A DNA stretch of 64,000 nt, taken from Arthrobacter sp. NEB 688 (GTDB taxonomy: Bacteria; Actinomycetota; Actinomycetes; Actinomycetales; Dermatophilaceae). The DNA is taken from positions 744,001 to 808,000 of the forward strand of contig NZ_CP053707.1 in NCBI RefSeq assembly GCF_013201035.1, read 5' to 3'. The notes below the pieces were generated by a model. It had not been told where the DNA came from. It did not search any database and saw only the letters and a program-made list of their open reading frames with translations. Below, one piece after another: positions 48,182 to 58,833 of the stretch. Each line of letters begins with the position of its first letter. The first letter of the stretch is position 1. Position numbers and translations under genes: made by a program.

Positions 48182-49341
48182 CGCTGCCCGCCACCCCCCG
48201 CGACGCCGAGCCCTCCGGGACACCGGCCACGCCGCCCAACCCGCTGGCCGGCATCGTCGTCGGCATCCCCTCGTTCCACCCGAGCGAGGCGCTGCTCGAG
48301 ACCGTCCGCGCCGTCCAGGCGGTCGGGCTGCACGAGGTCGTCGTCGTCGACGACGGGTCCGGGACCGAGTTCGGCTCGCTCTTCGACGAGGTCGAGGAGC
48401 TGCCCGGCGTCGTCGTCCTGCGCCACCCGGAGAACCTCGGCAAGGGCACCGCCCTCAAGACCCTCTTCGCGCACTGCCAGGCCCGCGAGGACGTGCGCGG
48501 CGTCGTGACCGCGGACGCCGACGGCCAGCACCTCGCCGAGGACGTCCTCAAGGTCGCGATCTCGCTGGCCGGCCACCTCGTCGAGCGCGACAGCGACGTC
48601 GCCGTGCTCGGCGTGCGCGACTTCACCCTCCCGGACCTGCCGACCCGCAGCCGCCTCGGCAACCGGCTGACGACCGGCGTCGTCCGCCTCCTCTACGGGC
48701 AGGACATCCCCGACACCCAGACCGGGCTGCGGGGCTTCTCGCACGGCCTGCTCGACACCCTGCTCGAGGTGCGCGGCGCCCGCTTCGAGTACGAGATGAA
48801 TGCCCTGAGCCACCTGCTGACCTACCACGTGCGGCTCTTCCAGGTCCCGATCGAGACGGTCTACCACGACCACGAGAACAGCCAGTCGCACTTCCGGCCG
48901 GTGCGCGACTCGGTGATGATCTACCGCGGCATCATCCGGCAGTTCGTCAAGTTCGTCGGCGCCTCGCTGCTCGGCGCGCTCGTCGACGTCGCCGTGTTCA
49001 CGCTCGTCATCGACGCCTTCTACGACGGCCGCGCGGCCCTCGGGGCGGTCGGGGGCGCCGCGCTCGTCGCGCGGCTGGTGTCCTCGCTGGTCAACTACGG
49101 TCTCAACCGGCAGGCGGTCTTCGAGATCCGGCGCCCCGTCGGGCACTCGTTGCCGCGCTACGTCGTCCTCGCCGTGGGCGTCTTCCTGCTCTCCGCGCTC
49201 CTCACGAGCGGGCTCGGCACGCTGTGGGACGGCCACGTCGTGCGCGCCAAGATCGTCGTCGACACGCTGCTGTTCTTCCTCAGCTACCTGCTGCAGAAGC
49301 GCTGGGTCTTCACCCCGAGCCGGCACGCCGACCCGACCTGA
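48178..49341 (+). CDS. GT2 glycosyltransferase fused to a GtrA-like domain
   Basis: A 387-residue protein. Residues about 20-245 are GT-A/GT2: IVVGIPSFHPSEALLETVRAV, VVVDDGSGTEFG, and ENLGKGTALKTL with the metal-binding VTADADGQH. Residues about 255-380 form a GtrA-type four-helix membrane domain (FVKFVGASLLGALVDVAVFTLV, SLVNYGLNRQAVF, then KRWVF). Such fusions make or flip polyprenyl-phosphate sugars. Coupled by ATGA to the membrane protein upstream. Confidence 0.87.
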   Translation: MTLPATPRDAEPSGTPATPPNPLAGIVVGIPSFHPSEALLETVRAVQAVGLHEVVVVDDGSGTEFGSLFDEVEELPGVVVLRHPENLGKGTALKTLFAHCQAREDVRGVVTADADGQHLAEDVLKVAISLAGHLVERDSDVAVLGVRDFTLPDLPTRSRLGNRLTTGVVRLLYGQDIPDTQTGLRGFSHGLLDTLLEVRGARFEYEMNALSHLLTYHVRLFQVPIETVYHDHENSQSHFRPVRDSVMIYRGIIRQFVKFVGASLLGALVDVAVFTLVIDAFYDGRAALGAVGGAALVARLVSSLVNYGLNRQAVFEIRRPVGHSLPRYVVLAVGVFLLSALLTSGLGTLWDGHVVRAKIVVDTLLFFLSYLLQKRWVFTPSRHADPT

Positions 49342-49461
49342 GCCCACCCCGGCCCGCACGACCCGCCACCGCGACCGGCCGCACGCGTTCAGGGCTCGTC
49401 CAGCCCCGGCGGATAGGCTGGACGGACGTCTGCCGGCCCGAGACCGACGAGGAGGTGCGCC

Positions 49462-50301
49462 GTGGGACTGCTCGACCGCCTCGAGGCGGGCATCGAACGT
49501 GCCGTCCAGGGCACCTTCGCCAAGCACCTGCGCTCCGCCGTGCATCCCGTCGAGATCGCGAGCAACATGCGCCGCGCGATGGACGACCGTGCCGTCACCT
49601 CGTCGGGGCGCGCCATCGTCCCCAACGTCTTCGTCATCGAGTTGAGCCCGAGCGACTTCGACCGGCTGCAGCCCGACCTCAAGAGCGTCGAGGACGACCT
49701 CGTCGCCGCCGCCGAGGAGCACTGCGAGGGGCAGCACTACCAGCCGGCCGGGCCCTTCGACATCGTCTTCGAGGAGCACGACGACCTCGAGACGGGCGTC
49801 TTCCGGCTGCGCCCGAGCAAGGCCTCGCGCCCCCGGGCCACCGGCCTGACCGGCCAGCAACCGCGTCCTGCCGCCCCGCGCCCCTCGCCCGGTCCGGCGC
49901 AGGCCGCGGCCGCGGCGGCCGCCGCCCACGACGCCGACGAGGACCTGCCGACCCGACCGAACCAGCAGCAGGCACCCCCGGCCCGCCCCCGCCGCGTCAA
50001 CCCCGCCGACCGGCCGTGGCTCGACGTCGACGGCGAGCGCTACCCGCTCATGGGCGCGATGACGATCCTCGGCCGCGACGACAGCGCCGACATCATCCTC
50101 GACGACCCGGGCATCTCGCGCCGGCACAGCGAGCTGCGCGTCACGACCGACGGGCCGCACTTCGTCACGACGATCCGCGACCTCGGCTCGACCAACGGCA
50201 CGTTCGTCAACGGCGAGCGCATCACGAGCACGCACCTCGCCGACGGCGACCGCGTCACCGTCGGCCGCACCTCCGTCACCTTCCGCGCCGGGCGGCGGTG
50301 A
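49462..50301 (+). CDS. fhaA: FhaA: DUF3662 plus FHA-domain protein
   Basis: A 279-residue protein. The N-terminal DUF3662 (about 1-120) begins MGLLDRLEAGIERAVQGTFAK; an Ala/Pro linker follows, and the C-terminal FHA domain (about 190-275) holds GRDDSADIILDDPGISRRHSEL and TNGTFVNG. FHA domains bind phosphothreonine; in mycobacteria FhaA is a PknB substrate that binds MviN at the septum. GTG start with GAGGAGG upstream, after TAGGCT. First gene of the division block. Confidence 0.93.
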   Translation: MGLLDRLEAGIERAVQGTFAKHLRSAVHPVEIASNMRRAMDDRAVTSSGRAIVPNVFVIELSPSDFDRLQPDLKSVEDDLVAAAEEHCEGQHYQPAGPFDIVFEEHDDLETGVFRLRPSKASRPRATGLTGQQPRPAAPRPSPGPAQAAAAAAAAHDADEDLPTRPNQQQAPPARPRRVNPADRPWLDVDGERYPLMGAMTILGRDDSADIILDDPGISRRHSELRVTTDGPHFVTTIRDLGSTNGTFVNGERITSTHLADGDRVTVGRTSVTFRAGRR

Positions 50302-50308
50302 CCCCACG

Positions 50309-50809
50309 ATGCTGAGCGAGCTCACCCTCACCGTGCTTCGGCTCGGGCTGCTGGTCGCCCTCTGGGCGTTCGTCTTCGCGGTCGTCGGCGTCCTGCGCGG
50401 CGACCTCTACGGCACCCGCGTGCGCAAGCGGGCCGGCACGACGCCGGCCAAGAGCACCCCGGTGCCGCGCCGCGCCCGCCGCGAGCGCACCCCCAAGCCG
50501 CCGAAGGCGTCCAAGGGCCCGACCCGGCTCGTCGTCACCGCCGGCCCGCTGTCCGGCACGACGCTGCCGCTGCGCGCCTCGGGCACCCTCATCGGCCGCA
50601 GCCCCGAGTGCGCGCTCGTCCTCGACGACGACTACGCCTCCGGCCGGCACGCCCGCATCTTCGAGGGCGACGACGGCCGCTGGATGGTCGAGGACCTCCG
50701 CTCGACCAACGGCACCTACCTCGGCGCGACCCGGCTCACCGAGACGCGCGAGGTCGCCGCCGGCAGCGTCCTGCGGATCGGCCAGACGACGCTCGAGCTG
50801 CAGAGGTAG
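50309..50809 (+). CDS. fhaB: FhaB (FipA-type): membrane-anchored FHA protein
   Basis: A 166-residue protein with one N-terminal membrane helix (LTVLRLGLLVALWAFVFAVVGVL), a basic linker and an FHA domain with GRSPECALVLDDDYASGRHARI and STNGTYLG. The mycobacterial counterpart binds FtsZ and FtsQ during stress. It follows fhaA by 7 bases and precedes pstP by 3. Confidence 0.93.
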   Translation: MLSELTLTVLRLGLLVALWAFVFAVVGVLRGDLYGTRVRKRAGTTPAKSTPVPRRARRERTPKPPKASKGPTRLVVTAGPLSGTTLPLRASGTLIGRSPECALVLDDDYASGRHARIFEGDDGRWMVEDLRSTNGTYLGATRLTETREVAAGSVLRIGQTTLELQR

Positions 50810-50812
50810 CCG

Positions 50813-52219
50813 ATGCCGTTCGCCTTCCACTACGCGGCACGCTCCGACGTCGGCATGGTGCGGTCCAACAACGAGGACTCGGGCTACGCCGGACCCCACC
50901 TCCTCGCGATGGCCGACGGGATGGGCGGGCACGCCGGCGGCGACGTCGCGAGCTCGACCGTCGTCGCGGCCCTCGTCGCCCTCGACGGCGAGTCGCTGTC
51001 CGGGCGCGACGCCAGCCAGGCGCTGCTCGACCGCATCCACGAGGCCAACCGCGAGATCGGCGGCGCCGTCGACGACGACCCGCGCCTGGACGGGATGGGC
51101 ACGACGCTCATCGCGATGCTGCGCACCGGCGACCGGATCGCGCTGGCGCACATCGGCGACTCGCGCGCCTTCATGCTGCGCGACGGCGAGGTCACGCAGG
51201 TGACCAAGGACCACTCGTTCGTCCAGAACCTCGTCGACGAGGGCCGGATCACCGCCGACGAGGCCAAGACCCACCCGCAGCGCTCGCTCGTGACGCGGGT
51301 GCTCACCGGCAACGACGACGACGAGCCCGACCTCGTCGTGCGCCAGGGGCGCGCCGGCGACCGCTACCTCATCGCCTCCGACGGCCTGACCGACTACGTC
51401 GCGCGCGACACCATCGACGAGGTCCTGCGCGAGGCCCGCGAGCCCGGCGAGTGCGCCGAGCGGCTCGTCGCCCTCGCCCTGCGGGCCGGCGCCCCCGACA
51501 ACGTGACGGTCATCGTCGGCGACCTCGTCGACATCGCGAAGGTCGACGCCCCGCCCACGCAGCCGCAGGTCGTCGGGGCCGCCGCCGAGCGCCGGCGCGC
51601 CACCCGCCCCGTGCCGGTCACCCCGGCCGAGAAGGCCGCCGCCCTCACCAAGTCCGCGACCGGCGCCGACGACGCCGACGACGAGGGGGTCACCCTCGCC
51701 GAGGAGGGCCCGCGCACCCGCCGCGGCATCGTCCTGCGGGTCGTCGCCGCCCTCGTCGTCACGCTCGTCGTCCTCGCCGGCGGGTCGTACGCGGCGTACG
51801 CCTGGAGCCAGCAGCAGTACTACCTCGGCGAGCAGGACGGCGTCGTCACCGTCTTCCGCGGCGTCGACCAGGACCTCGGCCCGATCTCGCTGCACGCCCC
51901 GGAGTACGCGACGACCATCCCCGTCGACGAGCTGCCCGACTCCTACCAGCAGAACATCGAGGCCGGCATCGAGGCGAGCAGCCGGGCCGACGCCGACGTC
52001 CGCGTCGCCGAGCTGCGCCTGCAGGCCGAGGCGTGCCGCTACGCCCGCAGCCAGGGCGACGAGTGCCGCACCGTCGAGCCGGGATGGACGCCGCCGAGCC
52101 CCAGCCCGAGCCCGAGCGGGTCGGCGTCGTCCTCGGCCTCCCCGTCGCCGTCCGCCTCGCCGTCGGCGTCGTCCAGCGGCCTGCCGTCGTCCACCCCGAC
52201 CCTGCCGCCGCCCGCATGA
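50813..52219 (+). CDS. pstP: PstP-type PP2C serine/threonine phosphatase
   Basis: A 468-residue phosphatase. The PP2C domain (about 1-240) has metal ligands in NNEDSGYAG, ADGMGGHAGGDVAS, GDSRAFML, SDGLTDYV and PDNVTVIVGD. A single membrane helix (VVAALVVTLVVLAGGSYAAYAW, about 310-330) separates it from an extracytoplasmic part with a Ser/Pro tail. It reverses PknB phosphorylation. The stop overlaps rodA (ATGA). Confidence 0.94.
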   Translation: MPFAFHYAARSDVGMVRSNNEDSGYAGPHLLAMADGMGGHAGGDVASSTVVAALVALDGESLSGRDASQALLDRIHEANREIGGAVDDDPRLDGMGTTLIAMLRTGDRIALAHIGDSRAFMLRDGEVTQVTKDHSFVQNLVDEGRITADEAKTHPQRSLVTRVLTGNDDDEPDLVVRQGRAGDRYLIASDGLTDYVARDTIDEVLREAREPGECAERLVALALRAGAPDNVTVIVGDLVDIAKVDAPPTQPQVVGAAAERRRATRPVPVTPAEKAAALTKSATGADDADDEGVTLAEEGPRTRRGIVLRVVAALVVTLVVLAGGSYAAYAWSQQQYYLGEQDGVVTVFRGVDQDLGPISLHAPEYATTIPVDELPDSYQQNIEAGIEASSRADADVRVAELRLQAEACRYARSQGDECRTVEPGWTPPSPSPSPSGSASSSASPSPSASPSASSSGLPSSTPTLPPPA

Positions 52220-53598
52220 GCACCGTCTCGTCCGTGGCGCCGCGCTCCGGCCGCACCACCGAGCTCGTCCTCGTGCTCGGCGCGGTCGGCATCGTCGGGC
52301 TCGCCTACGTCAACCTCGGTCTCGCGACGACCGGCACGGTGCCGCCCGGCCTGGCCGCCCTCGGCCTGGGCTACCTCGGGGTCTCGCTCGCGTTCCACGT
52401 CGTCCTGCGCTGGCGGGCGAGGTACGCCGACCCGCTGCTCCTGCCGATCGTCACCCTCCTCAACGGCCTCGGCCTCGTGATGATCCACCGCGTCGACATC
52501 GCCCGCGGCCGCGACATCGCCGACGGGGTGGCCCTGCGCCAGCTGATGTGGAGCGCCCTGGCCGTCGCCATCGCCGCCGGGGTGCTCGTCGCGCTGCGCG
52601 ACCACCGCATCCTGCGCCGGTACACCTACGTCGCCGGGGTCGTCGGCTTCTCGCTGCTCCTGCTGCCGCTGCTGCCGGTCATCGGCACCTCCGAGTTCGG
52701 CTCGCGCATCTGGATCCGGCTGGGGCCGTTCTCGTTCCAGCCCGGCGAGATCGCGAAGATCTCGCTCGCGGTCTTCTTCGCCGGCTACCTCGTGCAGACG
52801 CGTGACGCGCTGTCGGTGGCCGGGCGCAAGATCCTCGGCCTCACGCTGCCCCGCGCCCGCGACCTCGGGCCCATCCTCATCGCGTGGCTGGCCAGCCTCA
52901 GCGTCCTCGTGTTCGAGCGCGACCTCGGCTCGTCGCTGCTCTTCTTCGGCCTCTTCGTCGCGATGCTCTACGTCGCGACCGAGCGGGTGTCCTGGATCGC
53001 CATCGGCCTCGGGCTCTTCGGGGCCGGCGCGTACGTCGCCTACCTCGCGTTCGCGCACGTCCAGGTCCGCGTCCTGCTGTGGCTGCACACCTTCAGCCCG
53101 GAGGCCCTGCAGACCTCCGACCAGCTCGCCAAGGGCCTCATGGGGATGGCCGCCGGCGGGATGGTCGGCACCGGGCTCGGTCGCGGTCGCCCGGACCTCA
53201 CCTACCTCGCGGAGTCGGACTTCATCATCCCGAGCTTCGGCGAGGAGCTCGGGCTCGTCGGGCTGTTCGCGATCCTCGTGCTCTACGCGCTGCTCGTCGA
53301 GCGCGGGCTGCGCACCTCGCTCGGCACCCGCGACGGCTTCGGCAAGCTGCTCGCCGCCGGCCTGTCGTTCTCGCTGGCCCTGCAGTGCTTCGTCGTCGTC
53401 GGCGGCGTCACCCGGGTCATCCCGCTGACCGGCCTCACCGCCCCCTTCCTCTCCTCGGGCGGCTCCTCGCTGCTCGCCAACTGGACGTTGCTCGCCATCC
53501 TCCTGCGCATCTCCGACCACGCCCGCCGCCCGCTGCCCGACGACTCCGCGACGAGCGCGGTCGGCGAGGCCCGCACCGAGGTGGTGAGGCTGTCGTGA
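52216..53598 (+). CDS. rodA: SEDS peptidoglycan polymerase RodA (FtsW/RodA family)
   Basis: A 460-residue polytopic protein. SEDS landmarks are WIRLGPFSFQPGEIAKISL, FERDLGSSLLFFGLF with the catalytic Asp region, DFIIPSFGEELG, and the C-terminal PLTGLTAPFLSSGGSSLL. It polymerises lipid II together with its class B PBP partner, encoded by the next overlapping gene (GTGA). ATG 52216 overlaps the pstP stop. Confidence 0.93.
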   Translation: MSTVSSVAPRSGRTTELVLVLGAVGIVGLAYVNLGLATTGTVPPGLAALGLGYLGVSLAFHVVLRWRARYADPLLLPIVTLLNGLGLVMIHRVDIARGRDIADGVALRQLMWSALAVAIAAGVLVALRDHRILRRYTYVAGVVGFSLLLLPLLPVIGTSEFGSRIWIRLGPFSFQPGEIAKISLAVFFAGYLVQTRDALSVAGRKILGLTLPRARDLGPILIAWLASLSVLVFERDLGSSLLFFGLFVAMLYVATERVSWIAIGLGLFGAGAYVAYLAFAHVQVRVLLWLHTFSPEALQTSDQLAKGLMGMAAGGMVGTGLGRGRPDLTYLAESDFIIPSFGEELGLVGLFAILVLYALLVERGLRTSLGTRDGFGKLLAAGLSFSLALQCFVVVGGVTRVIPLTGLTAPFLSSGGSSLLANWTLLAILLRISDHARRPLPDDSATSAVGEARTEVVRLS

Positions 53599-55049
53599 AC
53601 GCCCCCGTGCGCCGCCTCTCCTTCCTCGTCGCCGGCCTCTTCGCGGCCCTGCTCGTCTCGACGACGCTCATCCAGTACGTCTTCGCCGCCGACCTCAACG
53701 GCCGCCCCGACAACCGCCGCACGCTGCTCGCGACCTACGCGCGCGAGCGCGGCGAGATCCTCGTCGGGCAGACGCCCATCGCGAGGTCGGTGCCGACGGA
53801 CGACGAGTTCAAGTTCCAGCGGCAGTACGAGGACGCCGACCTCTTCGCGCACGTCACCGGCTTCTACTCGTTCTACGGCGCGGTCGGCGGGCTCGAGCAG
53901 TCCGAGAACGAGCTGCTGTCGGGCTCGAGCGACAAGCTGTTCTACCGGCAGATCTCCGACCTCTTCACCGGTCGCCGGCCCCAGGGCGCCACGGTCGAGA
54001 CGACGCTCGACGCCGCCGTGCAGAAGGCGGCCTCCGACGGCATCGGGGACGCCCGCGGCGCGGCGGTGGCCATCGACCCGAAGACCGGCGCCATCCTCGC
54101 GCTCGTCAGCCACCCCTCGTTCGACCCGAACGCGCTCGCCGGCCACGACCTCGGCAAGGTCGACGCCAACTACCAGGCCCTCCTCAAGAAGGAGGGCAGC
54201 CCGCTCGTCGACCGCGCCATCGCCGGCGACCTCTACCCGCCGGGCTCGGTCTTCAAGGTCGTCACGGCGGCCGCAGCGCTCTCGAGCGGCCAGTACACGG
54301 CCGACTCCGAGCTGCCCGGTGGCGCCTCGCTCGACCTGCCGCTCACCGACACCGACCTGCCGAACCATGACAACCAGCCGTGCAGCCCGACCGGCCGGAT
54401 CACGCTCAAGCAGGCGCTCGTCGTCTCGTGCAACCCCGCCTTCGGCGAGGCCGGGATGCAGATCGGCGCCGATGCGCTGCGCGAGCAGGCCGCGAAGTTC
54501 GGCTTCGGCGACGCCCCGACCATCCCGATGCGGGTGACGCCGAGCACCGTCCCGGCCGAGCTCAACGAGCCGCAGCTCGCGCAGTCCTCGATCGGGCAGT
54601 ACGACGTGCGCGTCACCCCGATGCAGATGGCGATGGTCGCGGCCGGCGTCGCGAACAAGGGCGTCGTCATGCAGCCCTACCTCGTGCAGTCGGTCATCGG
54701 CTCGGACCTCTCGGTCATCGAGTCCGCCGACCCGACCGAGCTGTCGGAGGCCGTGACCCCCGAGGTCGCCGCGACGCTCACCGACATGATGGTCGGCGTC
54801 GTCGACCAGGGCTCCGGCGTCCGGGCGCAGATCCCCGGCGTCAAGGTCGCGGGCAAGACCGGCACCGCGGAGCACGGCACGGGCCGGCGCGCGCACGCCT
54901 GGTTCATCTCGTTCGCCCCGGCGGACGACCCGAAGATCGCCGTCGCGGTCGTCGTCGAGGACGGCGGGACGGCCAACAGCGAGACCGGCGGTGGGGCGGT
55001 CGCCGCACCCATCGCGAAGGCGATGATGGAAGCACGGCTGAGCCGATGA
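53595..55049 (+). CDS. pbpA: Class B penicillin-binding protein PbpA
   Basis: A 484-residue transpeptidase with one N-terminal membrane anchor (LSFLVAGLFAALLVSTTLIQYV), a dimerisation module (about 40-155) and the penicillin-binding domain. Active-site motifs are SVFK in LYPPGSVFKVV, SCN in VVSCNPAF, and KTG in VAGKTGTAEHG. It pairs with RodA for cell-wall elongation/septation. GTG start overlaps rodA. The catalytic set is complete. Confidence 0.94.
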   Translation: MNAPVRRLSFLVAGLFAALLVSTTLIQYVFAADLNGRPDNRRTLLATYARERGEILVGQTPIARSVPTDDEFKFQRQYEDADLFAHVTGFYSFYGAVGGLEQSENELLSGSSDKLFYRQISDLFTGRRPQGATVETTLDAAVQKAASDGIGDARGAAVAIDPKTGAILALVSHPSFDPNALAGHDLGKVDANYQALLKKEGSPLVDRAIAGDLYPPGSVFKVVTAAAALSSGQYTADSELPGGASLDLPLTDTDLPNHDNQPCSPTGRITLKQALVVSCNPAFGEAGMQIGADALREQAAKFGFGDAPTIPMRVTPSTVPAELNEPQLAQSSIGQYDVRVTPMQMAMVAAGVANKGVVMQPYLVQSVIGSDLSVIESADPTELSEAVTPEVAATLTDMMVGVVDQGSGVRAQIPGVKVAGKTGTAEHGTGRRAHAWFISFAPADDPKIAVAVVVEDGGTANSETGGGAVAAPIAKAMMEARLSR

Positions 55050-55061
55050 GGAGTGCACGAC

Positions 55062-56909
<1,848 letters not shown>

Positions 56910-56980
56910 CCCCGCCGGGCGGGGTCACCCCGACGCCGCCCCGCCGACCCGACCTCGCCCAGCCGACCCGACCTCGCCCA

Positions 56981-57176
56981 GCCGGTGCGCCACGACACCC
57001 CGGCACGACGACACCACCCCGGCACCGCGAGGTCACCCCGACCCCGCCCCGCCGACCCGACCTCGTCCAGGCGACCCGACCTCGCCCTGCCGGTGCGATC
57101 TCGGCCGGCCGGTGCGCCACGACACCCCGGCACGACGACACCACCCCGGCACCGCGAGGTCACCCCGACCCCGCCC
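56981..57176. repeat. Two 69-base direct repeats between pknB and trpG/pabA
   Basis: The 349-base gap between convergent genes contains an exact 69-base duplication (56981-57049 and 57108-57176), beginning GCCGGTGCGCCACGACACCC. Flanks repeat CCGCCGACCCGACCTCG twice more. Part of its reverse complement recurs at 6434-6470 in front of the thiopeptide operon. The sequence is strongly strand-asymmetric (C-rich on plus). It shows no open frame with a start site. Confidence 0.85.
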
Positions 57177-57258
57177 AGGTCCTCGCCCCTCGGGAGGTAT
57201 TCCTTGCACCCCGGGAGCGATCCCTCCCACACCGGGAGGGAAACCTCCCGCGGTGCGG

Positions 57259-57915
57259 TCAGCCTGCGGCGACCATCCGCGCGACCCCGGCCGCGTCGTG
57301 CACGAGCGGCGAGAGCCCCACGGACCGCTCGACCGCGTCGTCCATCCCCGCGATGCGCAGCCAGTTCGCCAGCATGAGGTGCCCACCCTCGGTGAGCACG
57401 GACTCGGGGTGGAACTGCACCCCGTGCAGCGGCAGGGTCGCGTGCCGGACGGCCATGACGATGCCCGACTCCGTGTGCCCGTTCGGCACGAGCGTCTCCG
57501 GCATCGTCGCGGGGTCGATGGTCAGCGAGTGGTAGCGCGTCGCGGTGAAGGGCTGCGGCACGCCGGCCAGCACCCCGGACCCGTCGTGCAGCACGCTCGA
57601 GGTCTTGCCGTGCAGCAGCTCCGGCGCGCGCCCGACCGTCGCGCCCATGACGACACCCAGCGCCTGGTGCCCGAGGCACACCCCTAGCATCGGCTGCGCG
57701 CGCTCGGCGCAGGCCTCGATCATCGCCATCGAGACGCCGGCCTCCTCGGGCGTGCCCGGACCCGGTGAGACGAGGACGCCGTCGAAGTCCGCGGCGTCCG
57801 CGGGCCGCACGGCGTCGTTGCGGACGACCTCGCACTCGGCGCCGAGCTGCTCGAGGTAGCCGACGATCGTGAAGACGAAGCTGTCGTAGTTGTCGACGAC
57901 GAGGACGCGGGTCAT
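57259..57915 (-). CDS. Anthranilate/aminodeoxychorismate synthase glutamine amidotransferase (TrpG/PabA-like)
   Basis: A 218-residue class I glutamine amidotransferase. Catalytic Cys is in MLGVCLGHQALG (about 80), and the His/Glu pair in GVQFHPESVLTE (about 170). The N-terminus is VLVVDNYDSFVFTIVGYLEQ. It provides ammonia for anthranilate or p-aminobenzoate synthesis. This lone subunit gene lies beside pknB in many actinobacteria. Product choice (tryptophan versus folate) cannot be read from sequence alone. Confidence 0.9.
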   Translation of the reverse strand: MTRVLVVDNYDSFVFTIVGYLEQLGAECEVVRNDAVRPADAADFDGVLVSPGPGTPEEAGVSMAMIEACAERAQPMLGVCLGHQALGVVMGATVGRAPELLHGKTSSVLHDGSGVLAGVPQPFTATRYHSLTIDPATMPETLVPNGHTESGIVMAVRHATLPLHGVQFHPESVLTEGGHLMLANWLRIAGMDDAVERSVGLSPLVHDAAGVARMVAAG

Positions 57916-57995
57916 CCCCCTATGGTGCCCCGGCCCGGCGCGCCGACCCAGCCCGGTCCGCCGCACCGCCACCGCACCGGCCATCGGCCCGCCCG

Positions 57996-58151
57996 TCAGC
58001 CCACCGTGTTGGCGTTGAACGGCAGGACCTCGGCGAGCGCCGGGAACCCCCACTCGAAGAGCACGGCCACGACGGCCACCACGAGCACGACGCACACCAG
58101 GGCCCGGACCCACGCGGGGCCGGGCAACGATCGCCACAGGGCTGCGTACAT
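57996..58151 (-). CDS. Conserved small membrane protein next to sortase
   Basis: A 51-residue protein with one membrane helix: MYAALWRSLPGPAWVRALVC leads into VVLVVAVVAVLFEW, and the C-terminus is LPFNANTVG. It is one of a set of very similar short proteins found between the amidotransferase and class E sortase genes of actinobacteria, always ending in a PFND/N-type segment. The start is ATG 58151, 4 bases after the sortase stop. Function unknown. Confidence 0.8.
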   Translation of the reverse strand: MYAALWRSLPGPAWVRALVCVVLVVAVVAVLFEWGFPALAEVLPFNANTVG

Positions 58152-58155
58152 CCGG

Positions 58156-58833
58156 CTACCCCTCCACCGTCGACCAGTCGGCGAGCCGCCACTGCGCCCG
58201 CGGCACGCTCTTCACGAGTGTCCCGTGCGTGACGAACCGCTCGGTCGCGCTGTACTTCGGGTGGCAGGAGGTCATCGTGATCATCCGCTCCGTGGGCTTG
58301 GCGCCGGGCTCGTCCGGCACCGGCGCGATGACCTCGGTCTGCCACGGCCGCACGATCTCGCGCGCGGTGATCTCGTAGACGTACACCGTGGGCGCGGTCT
58401 CGACGATGACCCGGTCGCCGTCGCGCAGGGTGTCGATCTCGTGGAAGGGCCGGCCGTACGTCGTGCGGTGCCCGGCGACGGCGAAGTTGCCGACCGCCCC
58501 GGGGTCCGCCGAGCCCTCGTAGTGCCCGACCCCGAGCGCCAGCACCGGCCGCCCGACGCCCTGGATGACCGGCCGTGCGAAGTCCTCGCCGAACCGCGGC
58601 ACGCGGATGACGGCGAAGGCGTCGTCCGGCCCCAGCTGCGGGAAGGCGTCGTGCAGCGCCGCCCCGCCGTCCGCGCCGGCCGCAAACGACCGTTCGAGCG
58701 AGCGCACGATCTGCTCCTGGTCGCGGTTGCTCGTGACGTCGGTCCACCACAGCTGCCACGCGACGAAGAGCAGCACGAGCACGCCCGCCGTGATGAGCAG
58801 CTCGCCGACCCACCCGACGGCGCGACGGATCAC
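58156..58833 (-). CDS. Class E sortase
   Basis: A 225-residue transpeptidase with an N-terminal membrane helix (GELLITAGVLVLLFVAWQLWW). Catalytic residues are His in VAGHRTTYGRPF, Cys in TMTSCHPKYSATER (a TLxTC variant) and the following Arg. Class E sortases anchor LAxTG proteins, including pilins, in high-GC Gram-positives. GTG 58833 overlaps the DUF881 stop (GTGA). No sorted substrate is seen nearby. Confidence 0.92.
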   Translation of the reverse strand: MIRRAVGWVGELLITAGVLVLLFVAWQLWWTDVTSNRDQEQIVRSLERSFAAGADGGAALHDAFPQLGPDDAFAVIRVPRFGEDFARPVIQGVGRPVLALGVGHYEGSADPGAVGNFAVAGHRTTYGRPFHEIDTLRDGDRVIVETAPTVYVYEITAREIVRPWQTEVIAPVPDEPGAKPTERMITMTSCHPKYSATERFVTHGTLVKSVPRAQWRLADWSTVEG

